Positions 1 to 6,193 of a stretch of DNA of 6,778 nucleotides are shown in pieces; the stretch's first letter is position 1; every line of letters starts with the position of its first letter. Position numbers and translations under genes: made by a program. Location of the stretch: positions 1 to 6,778 of the forward strand of contig CAXDRX010000046.1 in the NCBI GenBank assembly GCA_963991985.1, written 5' to 3'. The DNA is from MED-G17 sp963991985 (GTDB lineage Bacteria > Bacteroidota > Bacteroidia > NS11-12g > UBA9320). The notes under the pieces are model-generated. The model ran no database searches, was not told where the DNA came from, and saw only the letters and a program-made list of their open reading frames with translations.

Positions 1-2
1 CT

Positions 3-161
3 TTGGTTTTGGGTCTTTTGTACAGCACCAGCATGAACTTTTTTATGGCCTCTTCTAAGGGATTCCATGTGGAACACTTTGTAACCGATGTTTTGGTGGC
101 TACACTATCCACGGTTCTTATGGGAGGAATCGTCGGTTTTGTAATGGGCAAAACCAAGTAA
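3..161 (+). CDS. C-terminal end of an unrecognised membrane protein (5' truncated)
   Basis: An open frame runs in from the left edge and ends at TAA 159-161, giving 52 residues. The product is strongly hydrophobic. The first ~16 residues (LVLGLLYSTSMNFFMA) could be the end of one membrane helix. Residues ~26-49 (from FVTDVLVATL to GFVMG) look like a complete final helix with glycine-rich packing (MGGIVGF). The protein then ends in a short basic tail, GKTK, which would favour a cytoplasmic C-terminus. I do not recognise the family. No convincing terminator hairpin follows the stop, so transcripts of this gene could run into the CRISPR array that begins 60 bp downstream on the same strand; that is inference. 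The frame is plausible because it is uninterrupted and makes membrane-protein sense, but with only 52 residues visible this is a partial call. Confidence 0.6.
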   Translation: MVLGLLYSTSMNFFMASSKGFHVEHFVTDVLVATLSTVLMGGIVGFVMGKTK

Positions 162-220
162 GCAGATCCAAATTTTTTTGAGGCCTTGGTACAAGCTTGG
201 TTTAGGATTTAATGGCTTAA

Positions 221-312
221 GTTGTGATTCGTTTTCACACGAGGCGTAGCCGACTGATGAACTCCGCTTTATCAAATAAATACGAGGTGAATAAATTGTA
301 TTTTAGCACAGC
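221..312 (+). repeat. Outermost CRISPR repeat, split in two by ~55 nt
   Basis: Positions 221-237 match the first 17 nt of the repeat with one substitution (C to T at repeat position 12). Positions 293-312 match the last 20 nt exactly, ending ATTTTAGCACAGC. Together they rebuild one whole repeat, with a single A shared at the junction. The 55 nt between (238-292) have no similarity to the repeat. The 3' half still sits exactly 30 nt before the next intact repeat, so it serves as the left border of the first spacer. An insertion into one repeat explains the complementary halves more simply than two separately decayed repeats. The second reading cannot be excluded, since repeat-spacer-repeat would need 102 nt and 92 are present. 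The substitution also creates a small hairpin, TGTGA (223-227) with TCACA (235-239). Confidence 0.8.
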
Positions 313-430
313 TGGCATGACCGCATTTAAAAAAGAAGACAAGTTGTGATTCGCTTTCAAATTGTATTTTAGCACAGCATGGTGGTCATGCATTGTTTAC
401 GCTTTATGGTTGTGATTCGCTTTCAAATTG

Positions 431-438
431 TATTTTAG
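431..438 (+). promoter_or_regulatory. Possible promoter -7-like box inside each CRISPR repeat
   Basis: The repeat contains TATTTTAG at its positions 23-30. This is one base away from the Bacteroidota -7 consensus TAnnTTTG, and a TTG lies at repeat positions 2-4, 18 nt upstream, near the expected spacing for a -33 element. The same box recurs at 299-306, 365-372 and 497-504. Transcription would then start in the first few bases of each spacer. Promoters inside repeats, with starts inside spacers, are established for II-C arrays of Neisseria and Campylobacter. Their use here is inference from a one-mismatch motif. The split first copy lacks the upstream TTG at that spacing. Confidence 0.33.
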
Positions 439-508
439 CACAGCTATTCGCAAGGATGAGTTTTACGAGACTCCGTTGTGATTCGCTTTCAAATTGTATT
501 TTAGCACA

Positions 509-535
509 GCAGCACCCTTCTAGGGTGCTGTTTTA
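509..535 (+). terminator. Intrinsic terminator directly after the last CRISPR repeat
   Basis: AGCACCC (511-517) pairs with GGGTGCT (523-529) around a five-base loop. The stem can be extended by C510-G530 and a G-T pair at 509/531, so it grows out of the last bases of the terminal repeat. On the + strand it is followed by TTTTACTTTA, a fair U tract. On the - strand the hairpin is followed by GCTGTGC, not by T residues, so it is a good terminator for array transcripts only. It stands between two convergent units, the array and cas2 (stop at 562). Confidence 0.75.
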
Positions 536-561
536 CTTTAGGTTAAGGACAAAATCCAAGC

Positions 562-897
562 TTAAAAAAGTTCCAATTGCTGTGATATTTCGGGCAAGGC
601 TTCTTTTTTTTGGGAGACAAAAAGCTCCATCATCCCAAATTGCTTGTCGGTAATATGTAAAATGGCGATATGCCCTTTGGGAGGCAAAAAGCGTTTGACG
701 CGCCTAATATGTACTTCCATATTTTCTCGACTGGGGCAATGCCGCAAAAAAATACTCCATTGGAATCGGTTAAAGCCATCTTTTTCTAGTTTGTCCACAA
801 AACGACGGTAATTGCGAGTGTCTTTTTTGGTTTCGGTAGGTAAATCAAAAAATACCAGTATCCACATCACACGGTACTGACCAATGCGTTCAAACAA
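562..897 (-). CDS. cas2: Cas2, CRISPR spacer-integration protein
   Basis: The 111-residue product has the small ferredoxin-like fold signature of Cas2. It shows the first beta strand and acidic site VMWILVFFDLP (D18), the TETKKDTRNYRRF helix that follows in II-A and II-C Cas2, and the QWSIFLRHCPS strand (residues 46-56). Cas2 dimers bridge two Cas1 dimers in the complex that inserts new spacers; nuclease activity of D18 is not needed for that. The start is a TTG at 895-897, inside the end of cas1 (stop 890-892), giving an 8-nt overlap. This start keeps the family-typical N-terminus FERIGQYR; the first ATG (Met11) would remove it. The overlap indicates translational coupling as the last gene of the cas9-cas1-cas2 operon. 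No strong terminator for the cas transcript is visible, so read-through would be antisense to the array. Confidence 0.97.
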   Translation of the reverse strand: MFERIGQYRVMWILVFFDLPTETKKDTRNYRRFVDKLEKDGFNRFQWSIFLRHCPSRENMEVHIRRVKRFLPPKGHIAILHITDKQFGMMELFVSQKKEALPEISQQLELF

Positions 898-1774
898 ACT
901 GAGGGTACTTTATGGTTGTTTTATTTCCAGCATAGCATTGTTGTAAACTTGCAGTAGTTTGTTGTACGGCTAACATTAAAGGACTTTTTTGCTGATTAAT
1001 GAACACATCGCACACTGTCATTTTTAATAGCTCTTGTTTACTTTCAGGAGTCAACTCCCTCACCCCATCAACAACCAATTGCAAGACTACCTCATCCACA
1101 AAAGGGCGATAGGGTTCCAACATATCATCTGCCAAACAATAGGCATTGTATTGGTTGTGGTGGTGAATCCCCAAAGTGGGCAACAATCCAGATCCCACCA
1201 AAGCACGTGCCACCACGCCTCGCAAAATGGTATAGCCATAATTTAACAAACCATTGGGGGCTGCCCCATAGCGTTCTCGAACAAAAGGCATGTTACCAAA
1301 AAGGTGTTTCCAATAATAAGCCGCAGCGCGGGCTTCTAAATTTTCGGGATCGCCATTTTTTACCTTTTTTGCCCATCGTTGCATGTTTATAATGGGGATA
1401 TCTTGTTGAGCTAACAAATGGGCTTGATTGGTTATTTTGGCTTGAATGGTTTGTTTCCAAAGGCGGTCTTTTTTGGCTTGAGTCACTGCAATTTGATTGG
1501 AAAAATGCTCTTGCTGTAGTGAATGTCCATTCAAATTTAAAAACATGCCCAAGGGCAAATGTTGCGCATCGCAAGTAATAACCGCCACATTATTTTCTAA
1601 AAGTTTATTGAGTAAGGTTGAGGTCAAAGTCAATCGATAGTGGTCTAAGAATATCACCCCAATATCTTCAATGGGTACTTTTTTCTCTAGGTCATCATCC
1701 GGATAACGAATGACCAACTGCCTTTTCTGGGTGCTTAAATAAGCCTCATTTCCAAAATAGAGAGTGCGTTTCAT
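890..1774 (-). CDS. cas1: Cas1, CRISPR integrase
   Basis: The 294-residue protein is a full-length type II Cas1 (MKRTLYFGNEAYLS at the N-terminus). The N-terminal beta domain covers about residues 1-75. The C-terminal helical catalytic domain carries the metal-binding set: E147 in the NLEARAAAYYW helix, the H204-H206 cluster in TLGIHHHNQYN, and E220 in LADDMLEPYRPFVDE. Cas1 is the metal-dependent integrase that joins protospacers to the repeat in complex with Cas2; in type II systems Cas9 and the tracrRNA also take part in choosing protospacers with a correct PAM. The ATG (1772-1774) overlaps the cas9 stop in a TAATG, so translation is probably coupled to cas9. The stop overlaps the start of cas2 by 8 nt. 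All expected motifs are present and the gene looks functional. Confidence 0.98.
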   Translation of the reverse strand: MKRTLYFGNEAYLSTQKRQLVIRYPDDDLEKKVPIEDIGVIFLDHYRLTLTSTLLNKLLENNVAVITCDAQHLPLGMFLNLNGHSLQQEHFSNQIAVTQAKKDRLWKQTIQAKITNQAHLLAQQDIPIINMQRWAKKVKNGDPENLEARAAAYYWKHLFGNMPFVRERYGAAPNGLLNYGYTILRGVVARALVGSGLLPTLGIHHHNQYNAYCLADDMLEPYRPFVDEVVLQLVVDGVRELTPESKQELLKMTVCDVFINQQKSPLMLAVQQTTASLQQCYAGNKTTIKYPQFV

Positions 1775-4700
1775 TAGTACTCCCCTACTTTTATAATTTT
1801 ACCAAGATGATTAATTCGAACTTTCACTATACCCTTCAGTCCATTTAGACCAAGCTGTGGTTTGAATGCAACTCCCGATAATTGTTTGTTGTTTTCAACA
1901 GTTGTTTCTAAATGATGTCTAAAAAAATAATTCTTCGTTGCAATTTTCTGAACTCTAAATAAATTCGGGCTGATAGTAGTATAGTTTTTTTCATCTTCTA
2001 AGTCAATTTCGTTTGGGTTAAAATCTATTTGTTCGTTTGGAAAAACAAACATTTCATTTTGCTTCATCGTAAACAAAAACTGCCAACCCAAATGGGTGTT
2101 AAAAGTCTTGTCAATAATGGGAAGTCCTATTTTTTTACGGGTAACCGCTTCAAAAAACGAAACAACTTGTTCTTGAAGCTTGCCATCCGTATCTCTGTAA
2201 ATGGCCACATGATGATTGTTTCCTGTACTTACAAAATCGACCGGGATTTTCTGTCCATCTTTGTCTAATATTTCATTTCCGAAATGATCCTTTTTAAAAT
2301 GTAAGGATTCCACATTACTGACACCCGAAATGGTAACCCTTTTTAATGGAATACCAAGTTCATGAGGCTTTGGTTTATTTTGATTTTTCCACTCACTTTT
2401 GGGTGTGGGTTTTACTAACCAAATAGGATTTTCTTCTAAGTTGGAAAAGGCTTTAGTTGAAACCTTTTTCTTCTTCTTTGAATCAATTTCTAATTGATTG
2501 TGTTTCTCTACATCAATTTTTACCTTTTCATAACGGGCTATTAAAGCTAGTCTTACCGTTTTATCGATAATGAAACTTTCATTTTCAATTTTTTTATAAA
2601 AGACATCTTCCTTCTTTGCGTCTAAAAATAGACTTGGACTAACTTCTTTTCTAATGGTGTAGAACTCTTCTATGCTTACACATTTTACTTTTTCGGGTAC
2701 TTTCTCTGTTTGAGATTGGTCTAACCAAACAGGATTTTTTGCAAGTGCGTTTTTAGCTGTAAAAGCTTTTTTGGGGTTTCCTTCAAAAGCTTCCAAACGT
2801 TCCAATAAAGCTAATCTTGTTTTTGCGTGGGCTACGGTCTGAATTTTATCAAAATCAAACGAAGCGCCTACTTTTTCCATTTTAGCCACAAAGTGTTTCT
2901 TTTTCCCATAAACAGTTTCTTTATGCAATTGCCCTCTTGGGGTTTGGGTTTTCTGCACATGCTTTTTACCACTTTTCTTGGTTTTATTTTTGTTTTGAGT
3001 GGTTACTTTGTTCTTGGCTTTAAACGACACCAATGTACGTTCCAAGTGTTTTTTGGCTTCCGAACGAAACTTTTCTACAGGAATAATGGGAGGTTTAATA
3101 ATTCGCTTTCCATTGACTTGAGTGGTCTCTTTATCCTCTATTCCCTTAATGCTATTGTGCAGTTTATGATTTTCATCATGTCTCGCGTTTAAGTAATTAA
3201 AATATTGCACATGACTTGGGCGAGTAAAAGCCACTGTAATAGCATCCATGATATGATGGCGGTGGTCGTTGCGTTTGGTCCAATCTTTAATCTTACTGAC
3301 TGTTTTGCCGTCTTTGGTTTGCTCATATTCTACCAAGCCTAACTTTTTATATTTTTCTAAGTTTAATTCCTTCATCATATTAATTAGGCCCCAATCTTGA
3401 CGCAATTTGTTGGTAACACCTCCTGAAGTAGAATTAACGTGTCTACAGATTCGAAACAAAAGGTCTGTGGCTTTTTTGGCTATGTATTGACTGTTTCGCA
3501 TATCCCGATCAATAAAACCATCTGGGATTTCACTTTCTGGCATTTTAAGCTTAATATATTTGGATTTGCTAATCTGTTTGTCAGTATAAAGCTTTTCAAT
3601 TCTTGCCAAATAGGCTTCTTTTTTTTCCTCACCGAGATATTCAGCAACAGCATCTATCCCTGTTTTATTCCCTTTTTTCAGGTTAAATTCTCTTGAAGAA
3701 AGTGTTTTGTTTGAAAAAGAATCGTCAAACAATCGAGCTTTGGGAATAATGTGTTCCACATCAAATTCTTTTGAAAAGAGTTTTTCTTTTGGAATGTGTG
3801 TGTTTGTGTAAAGCGTTTTGTGTCCATTATTTCTTAACTCATCCCATAAACGGTATTTAATAATGTCGTTTCGGGTTATCCTTACCCCAGCATTAAAGGG
3901 AGCGATTGATTGTAATTCCTTTCGGATTTTTTCATGTTCTGCTGTTGCTTCATTAATAGAGCTTGTCTTGTAGGCACGCTCGTTAGCACTTTTCTTCAAA
4001 TCACGAGCTAGTTCTATTCTAATTTCATCGGGTTTTCCATATGCATCAATGATAGCATTGACCACATTGACCAACTGATTTAGAATTTTTTCTACCACGG
4101 GGTTTCGTAAGCTGTTTTTTGGCAATAATTCCAATCTATCCTCAAGATCCCGATTTTTATTTTCTTCTTTGGTCAAATAATTAGAATGTTTATACCCTAC
4201 TAATGCTGAAGATTCCGTATAGTCGTGGCCTGCTTTTAAATGAGGAATTATTTTTAGCATGGCTTTAGTGCTTAAACTGCCATAATCATCTTTAAAAACT
4301 ACTTTGGCCAATAATTTTGCGTATTCTTCTTTAAAGCCAAAGTATTCGTTGAGCTTTTGGATTAGTTTTTCATTCCCCGTTTTCGAATCATCTCCCTCAT
4401 AGGAATAGAGTAAATGCCAAAATTGATACGCTGGCTGTTGAGTAAAGGCATGTCCTTCCAAATCAGTATCGAATTCTAAAATCTGCGTGTTGATACCTAA
4501 TTCTGTAAAAACTTTTTGAATACCTTCTTTGGTTTCAATCCCATTCAATTTGCTCCAATCTACATCGTGCCCGGAATGCAGCGCAATTTCTTTAAACTGA
4601 TCGTAGAGTACTTTGTTGGTTACATTCCCATCTAAACCGTTCTTTAAGTTTATTTCCCACCCATCTTTTGCCTTTAAATCGGTGAATTTTAATAGTTGAC

Positions 4701-6066
4701 TTTCACTTAGCTTTTCTTTTATGTTGAGTTCTCGAAATAGAATTTTCTTTAGTTCTAAACTAGGGGCAGTCTTTTCTTTAGTCAAAACATTCTTAAATTC
4801 TAAATCGTTTAGCTTTTGCCAAATTTTAAATTCTTGAAATAAGGGAGAAGATTTGGGACACACTTTTGGACCAATTATTTTTCGTTTGACCTTTCCATCT
4901 TCTTCAATTTCTACTTCTTTACCCTCTAGTTCGCAAACACTTATCAGTCCCTTTTGAGATTTTAATCGACGTTGATAAAAAATGATGATGTCTCGAATAT
5001 GTTCTTTCAATTCATAGGTTAATACGGAGTGATGTTTGGCTTGAGTTTTCCAAATGCGTTCAAATTCGTCCAAATAATCTTGACGATAAAATACCTGATT
5101 TTTAAGCCTATTATGATGATTGTCTTTAATTTGATTGTAGAGGTATTGGCCCACAGTCAAATTTTTAAAATACAATTCCTTACTCCGGTCGCTTATTTTT
5201 CCCAAATACCCACTTGAACCACTTATTTGTTTATTAATTTCTTGAAAAACAATGGTTAATTGTTCTAAATCTAATTGTTCGGAAAGTCCATTCGCGCGCC
5301 ATTGGTAGTTTTCTAAAGCTAATTCTTTGCCTTTGATAGTTCGCTTGAGTCCTTCTAACGTAAAGGCTTCTTCACATATTTTATAGGTTTGATTGGCACT
5401 TTTTTCAAAAAGATTTTGCTTTAGTTCAGGGGTAAGTAATGCTGAATAGTATTGAAGTTGCTTATTCCAAATTTGATCAAACTCATTTTGCAAGTCAGAC
5501 CGATAAAAGTCAGGCGTTCCCTTTTTATCTGCTTTAATGCGCAGAAACATTAATTTGCCTGGTGTTAAATTTTCTTCATACAACTTTTTAGCCAACGCCA
5601 TCCCATCAACAGCCTGCCCATCACCTTCGTCTTTGGCTTTGCGATTACTTTTATACCCTCGCTTTTTATTAATGGCAAAAAATACGCGTGCTAATTCATC
5701 CAAAGCAATCGGTTCGTTTGCTGCTTTGGCTCTAAGCTCCCAAATAGAATGATGGCTATTACTCGTTTCATCAGTAAGCTTGGTGTCCTCAGAGAGGATA
5801 GCATGCTTGAGCAAAATATCTTTTAGTGCTTTCCTTCTCAATTTATAACGATGTAAATTTCGCCTTGCTCCCCGCTTTGAAGTTCTGTTGGCATTTAGGG
5901 TAGTTGATTTTCCTTTCTGAAAATCACTTTCTTCATCTGTGGTAAGGGGAATAATACGAACACCCACTTTTTCAATAGAAGAATTTTCGTTTTTTGATTC
6001 TGATTCATGTACTAATGCCCAGCCAATGCTGGTAGTACCGAGGTCAAGTCCGAGTATTTTTTTCAT
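1774..6066 (-). CDS. cas9: Cas9, RNA-guided DNA endonuclease (subtype II-C, large Bacteroidota form)
   Basis: At 1430 residues this is longer than typical II-C Cas9 (about 1000-1100) but fits the large Bacteroidota group. The order is: RuvC-I, KILGLDLGTTSIGWALV with D8; arginine-rich bridge helix, residues ~58-85 (NRTSKRGARRNLHRYKLRR); helical REC lobe ~90-670; RuvC-II, EIRIELARDLKKS with E685; HNH ~765-800, FDVEHIIPKARLF with H772, and N786 and N795 where the SpCas9 N854 and N863 align; VTNKLRQDWGL ~885-894; RuvC-III, HRHHIMDAITVAF with H938 and D941. All nuclease residues are intact. A lysine-rich linker (~1015-1060) leads to RGQLHKETVYG and the WED/PAM-interacting part, including GNNHHVAIYRDTDGKLQE (1282-1299). 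That region holds two copies of an RLAL...KAF...NPxWL module. The start ATG is fixed by RuvC-I beginning at once. The stop forms TAATG with cas1. The protein uses the tracrRNA encoded divergently just upstream. Confidence 0.98.
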   Translation of the reverse strand: MKKILGLDLGTTSIGWALVHESESKNENSSIEKVGVRIIPLTTDEESDFQKGKSTTLNANRTSKRGARRNLHRYKLRRKALKDILLKHAILSEDTKLTDETSNSHHSIWELRAKAANEPIALDELARVFFAINKKRGYKSNRKAKDEGDGQAVDGMALAKKLYEENLTPGKLMFLRIKADKKGTPDFYRSDLQNEFDQIWNKQLQYYSALLTPELKQNLFEKSANQTYKICEEAFTLEGLKRTIKGKELALENYQWRANGLSEQLDLEQLTIVFQEINKQISGSSGYLGKISDRSKELYFKNLTVGQYLYNQIKDNHHNRLKNQVFYRQDYLDEFERIWKTQAKHHSVLTYELKEHIRDIIIFYQRRLKSQKGLISVCELEGKEVEIEEDGKVKRKIIGPKVCPKSSPLFQEFKIWQKLNDLEFKNVLTKEKTAPSLELKKILFRELNIKEKLSESQLLKFTDLKAKDGWEINLKNGLDGNVTNKVLYDQFKEIALHSGHDVDWSKLNGIETKEGIQKVFTELGINTQILEFDTDLEGHAFTQQPAYQFWHLLYSYEGDDSKTGNEKLIQKLNEYFGFKEEYAKLLAKVVFKDDYGSLSTKAMLKIIPHLKAGHDYTESSALVGYKHSNYLTKEENKNRDLEDRLELLPKNSLRNPVVEKILNQLVNVVNAIIDAYGKPDEIRIELARDLKKSANERAYKTSSINEATAEHEKIRKELQSIAPFNAGVRITRNDIIKYRLWDELRNNGHKTLYTNTHIPKEKLFSKEFDVEHIIPKARLFDDSFSNKTLSSREFNLKKGNKTGIDAVAEYLGEEKKEAYLARIEKLYTDKQISKSKYIKLKMPESEIPDGFIDRDMRNSQYIAKKATDLLFRICRHVNSTSGGVTNKLRQDWGLINMMKELNLEKYKKLGLVEYEQTKDGKTVSKIKDWTKRNDHRHHIMDAITVAFTRPSHVQYFNYLNARHDENHKLHNSIKGIEDKETTQVNGKRIIKPPIIPVEKFRSEAKKHLERTLVSFKAKNKVTTQNKNKTKKSGKKHVQKTQTPRGQLHKETVYGKKKHFVAKMEKVGASFDFDKIQTVAHAKTRLALLERLEAFEGNPKKAFTAKNALAKNPVWLDQSQTEKVPEKVKCVSIEEFYTIRKEVSPSLFLDAKKEDVFYKKIENESFIIDKTVRLALIARYEKVKIDVEKHNQLEIDSKKKKKVSTKAFSNLEENPIWLVKPTPKSEWKNQNKPKPHELGIPLKRVTISGVSNVESLHFKKDHFGNEILDKDGQKIPVDFVSTGNNHHVAIYRDTDGKLQEQVVSFFEAVTRKKIGLPIIDKTFNTHLGWQFLFTMKQNEMFVFPNEQIDFNPNEIDLEDEKNYTTISPNLFRVQKIATKNYFFRHHLETTVENNKQLSGVAFKPQLGLNGLKGIVKVRINHLGKIIKVGEY

Positions 6067-6068
6067 GG

Positions 6069-6098
6069 TAAAATTATTTTAGTATATTTGGATTTCAA
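6069..6098 (-). promoter_or_regulatory. Weak candidate promoter for the cas operon, overlapping the tracrRNA start
   Basis: Read on the - strand, a TTG (6096-6098) is followed after 19 nt by TAATTTTA (6069-6076), one base from the Bacteroidota TAnnTTTG box. The spacing is ideal, but the box ends only two bases before the cas9 ATG, so the transcript would be leaderless or nearly so. An AT-rich region yields such matches easily. The alternative is a start farther upstream, which would make the cas9 leader antisense to the tracrRNA. Confidence 0.2.
6083..6090 (+). promoter_or_regulatory. -7 box of the tracrRNA promoter (TATATTTG)
   Basis: TATATTTG is an exact match to the Bacteroidota -7 consensus TAnnTTTG. 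It lies five bases before the first base of the anti-repeat (6096), where transcription would be expected to begin. The -33 position falls on a run of T (6057-6063) overlapping the cas9 start codon, TTTT rather than TTTG, so that element is imperfect. The fit between box, start and anti-repeat makes this the best-supported promoter in the window. Confidence 0.65.
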
Positions 6099-6177
6099 TT
6101 TGAAGCGACTCACAATAAGGATTATTCCGTTGTGAAAACACCAAGCTGCCTCGTCTTATAATACGGGGCATTTTTAT
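6096..6177 (+). ncRNA. tracrRNA of the type II-C system
   Basis: The anti-repeat at 6096-6115 pairs with repeat positions 2-22. CAATTTGAA pairs with the TTTCAAATTG part of the repeat (one U bulged), and GCGACTCACAA pairs with TTGTGATTCGC (one U-C mismatch), giving about 20 pairs. Next comes the nexus segment AAGGATTATTCCGTTGTG (6117-6134) with a GGA/TCC mini-hairpin, then AAAACACC, then the terminator stem. This order, and the core AAGGATTATTCC, match what I know of Bacteroidota II-C tracrRNAs. The RNA would hybridise with pre-crRNA, load Cas9 and, if RNase III takes part, be processed with the crRNA. The 5' end is inferred from the promoter box and could shift by a few bases. Predicted length is about 80 nt. 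It is divergent from cas9. Confidence 0.92.
6147..6175 (+). terminator. Rho-independent terminator of the tracrRNA
   Basis: TGCCTCGT (6147-6154) pairs with ACGGGGCA (6163-6170), eight pairs including one G-T, around loop CTTATAAT, followed by TTTTTATT. In Cas9-bound RNA this stem also serves as the last tracrRNA hairpin. Confidence 0.88.
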
Positions 6178-6193
6178 TCCCTCTTTTTTACCC

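Larger units (their letters stand above)
221..510 (+). CRISPR. Short type II-C CRISPR array: three intact repeats plus one split repeat, three 30-nt spacers
   Basis: Three identical 36-bp direct repeats lie at 343-378, 409-444 and 475-510. Each begins GTTGTGATTCGC and ends TTTTAGCACAGC. A fourth, interrupted copy occupies 221-237 plus 293-312. Spacers are 313-342, 379-408 and 445-474, each exactly 30 nt, the usual length for II-C. The crRNA sense is the + strand, because the tracrRNA encoded on the + strand at 6096 carries the complement of the repeat as written. Pairing of the repeat 5' part with the anti-repeat gives about 20 base pairs with one mismatch and one bulged U. The array therefore points towards the cas operon and is convergent with it. 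No spacer has an obvious match elsewhere in this window. Three spacers is a small memory for an otherwise intact system. Confidence 0.97.

Noticed and set aside
246..254. GTAGCCGAC shared between the split-repeat insert and 6445-6453, as if ends of one mobile element
   Set aside because: Nine-base matches are expected many times by chance in a window of this size, and no terminal inverted repeats, transposase or target duplications accompany them.
315..391. GCATGACC in spacer 1 and its inverse GGTCATGC in spacer 2, suggesting spacers from one target on opposite strands
   Set aside because: Only eight bases match, with no extension on either side; this is within chance for two 30-nt spacers.
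511..561. Intrinsic terminator for the cas operon on the - strand
   Set aside because: The hairpin there is followed on the - strand by GCTGTGC rather than a T run, so it supports termination only of + strand transcripts.
393..653. An 86-codon open frame on the + strand
   Set aside because: It runs through CRISPR repeats, spacers, the terminator and the 3' end of cas2 on the opposite strand; its protein simply contains the repeat translated twice (CDSLSNCILAQ).
1293..1574. A 93-codon - strand frame and two + strand frames inside cas1 (1034-1246, 1207-1392)
   Set aside because: They overlap the cas1 frame, which carries all catalytic residues without interruption.
2827..3192. A 121-codon + strand frame and several shorter ones (2029-2268, 3439-3696, 5029-5217, 5537-5752)
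   Set aside because: All lie opposite the cas9 coding strand, which has full-length family motifs throughout; their hydrophobic products are what the reverse of lysine-rich coding sequence gives.
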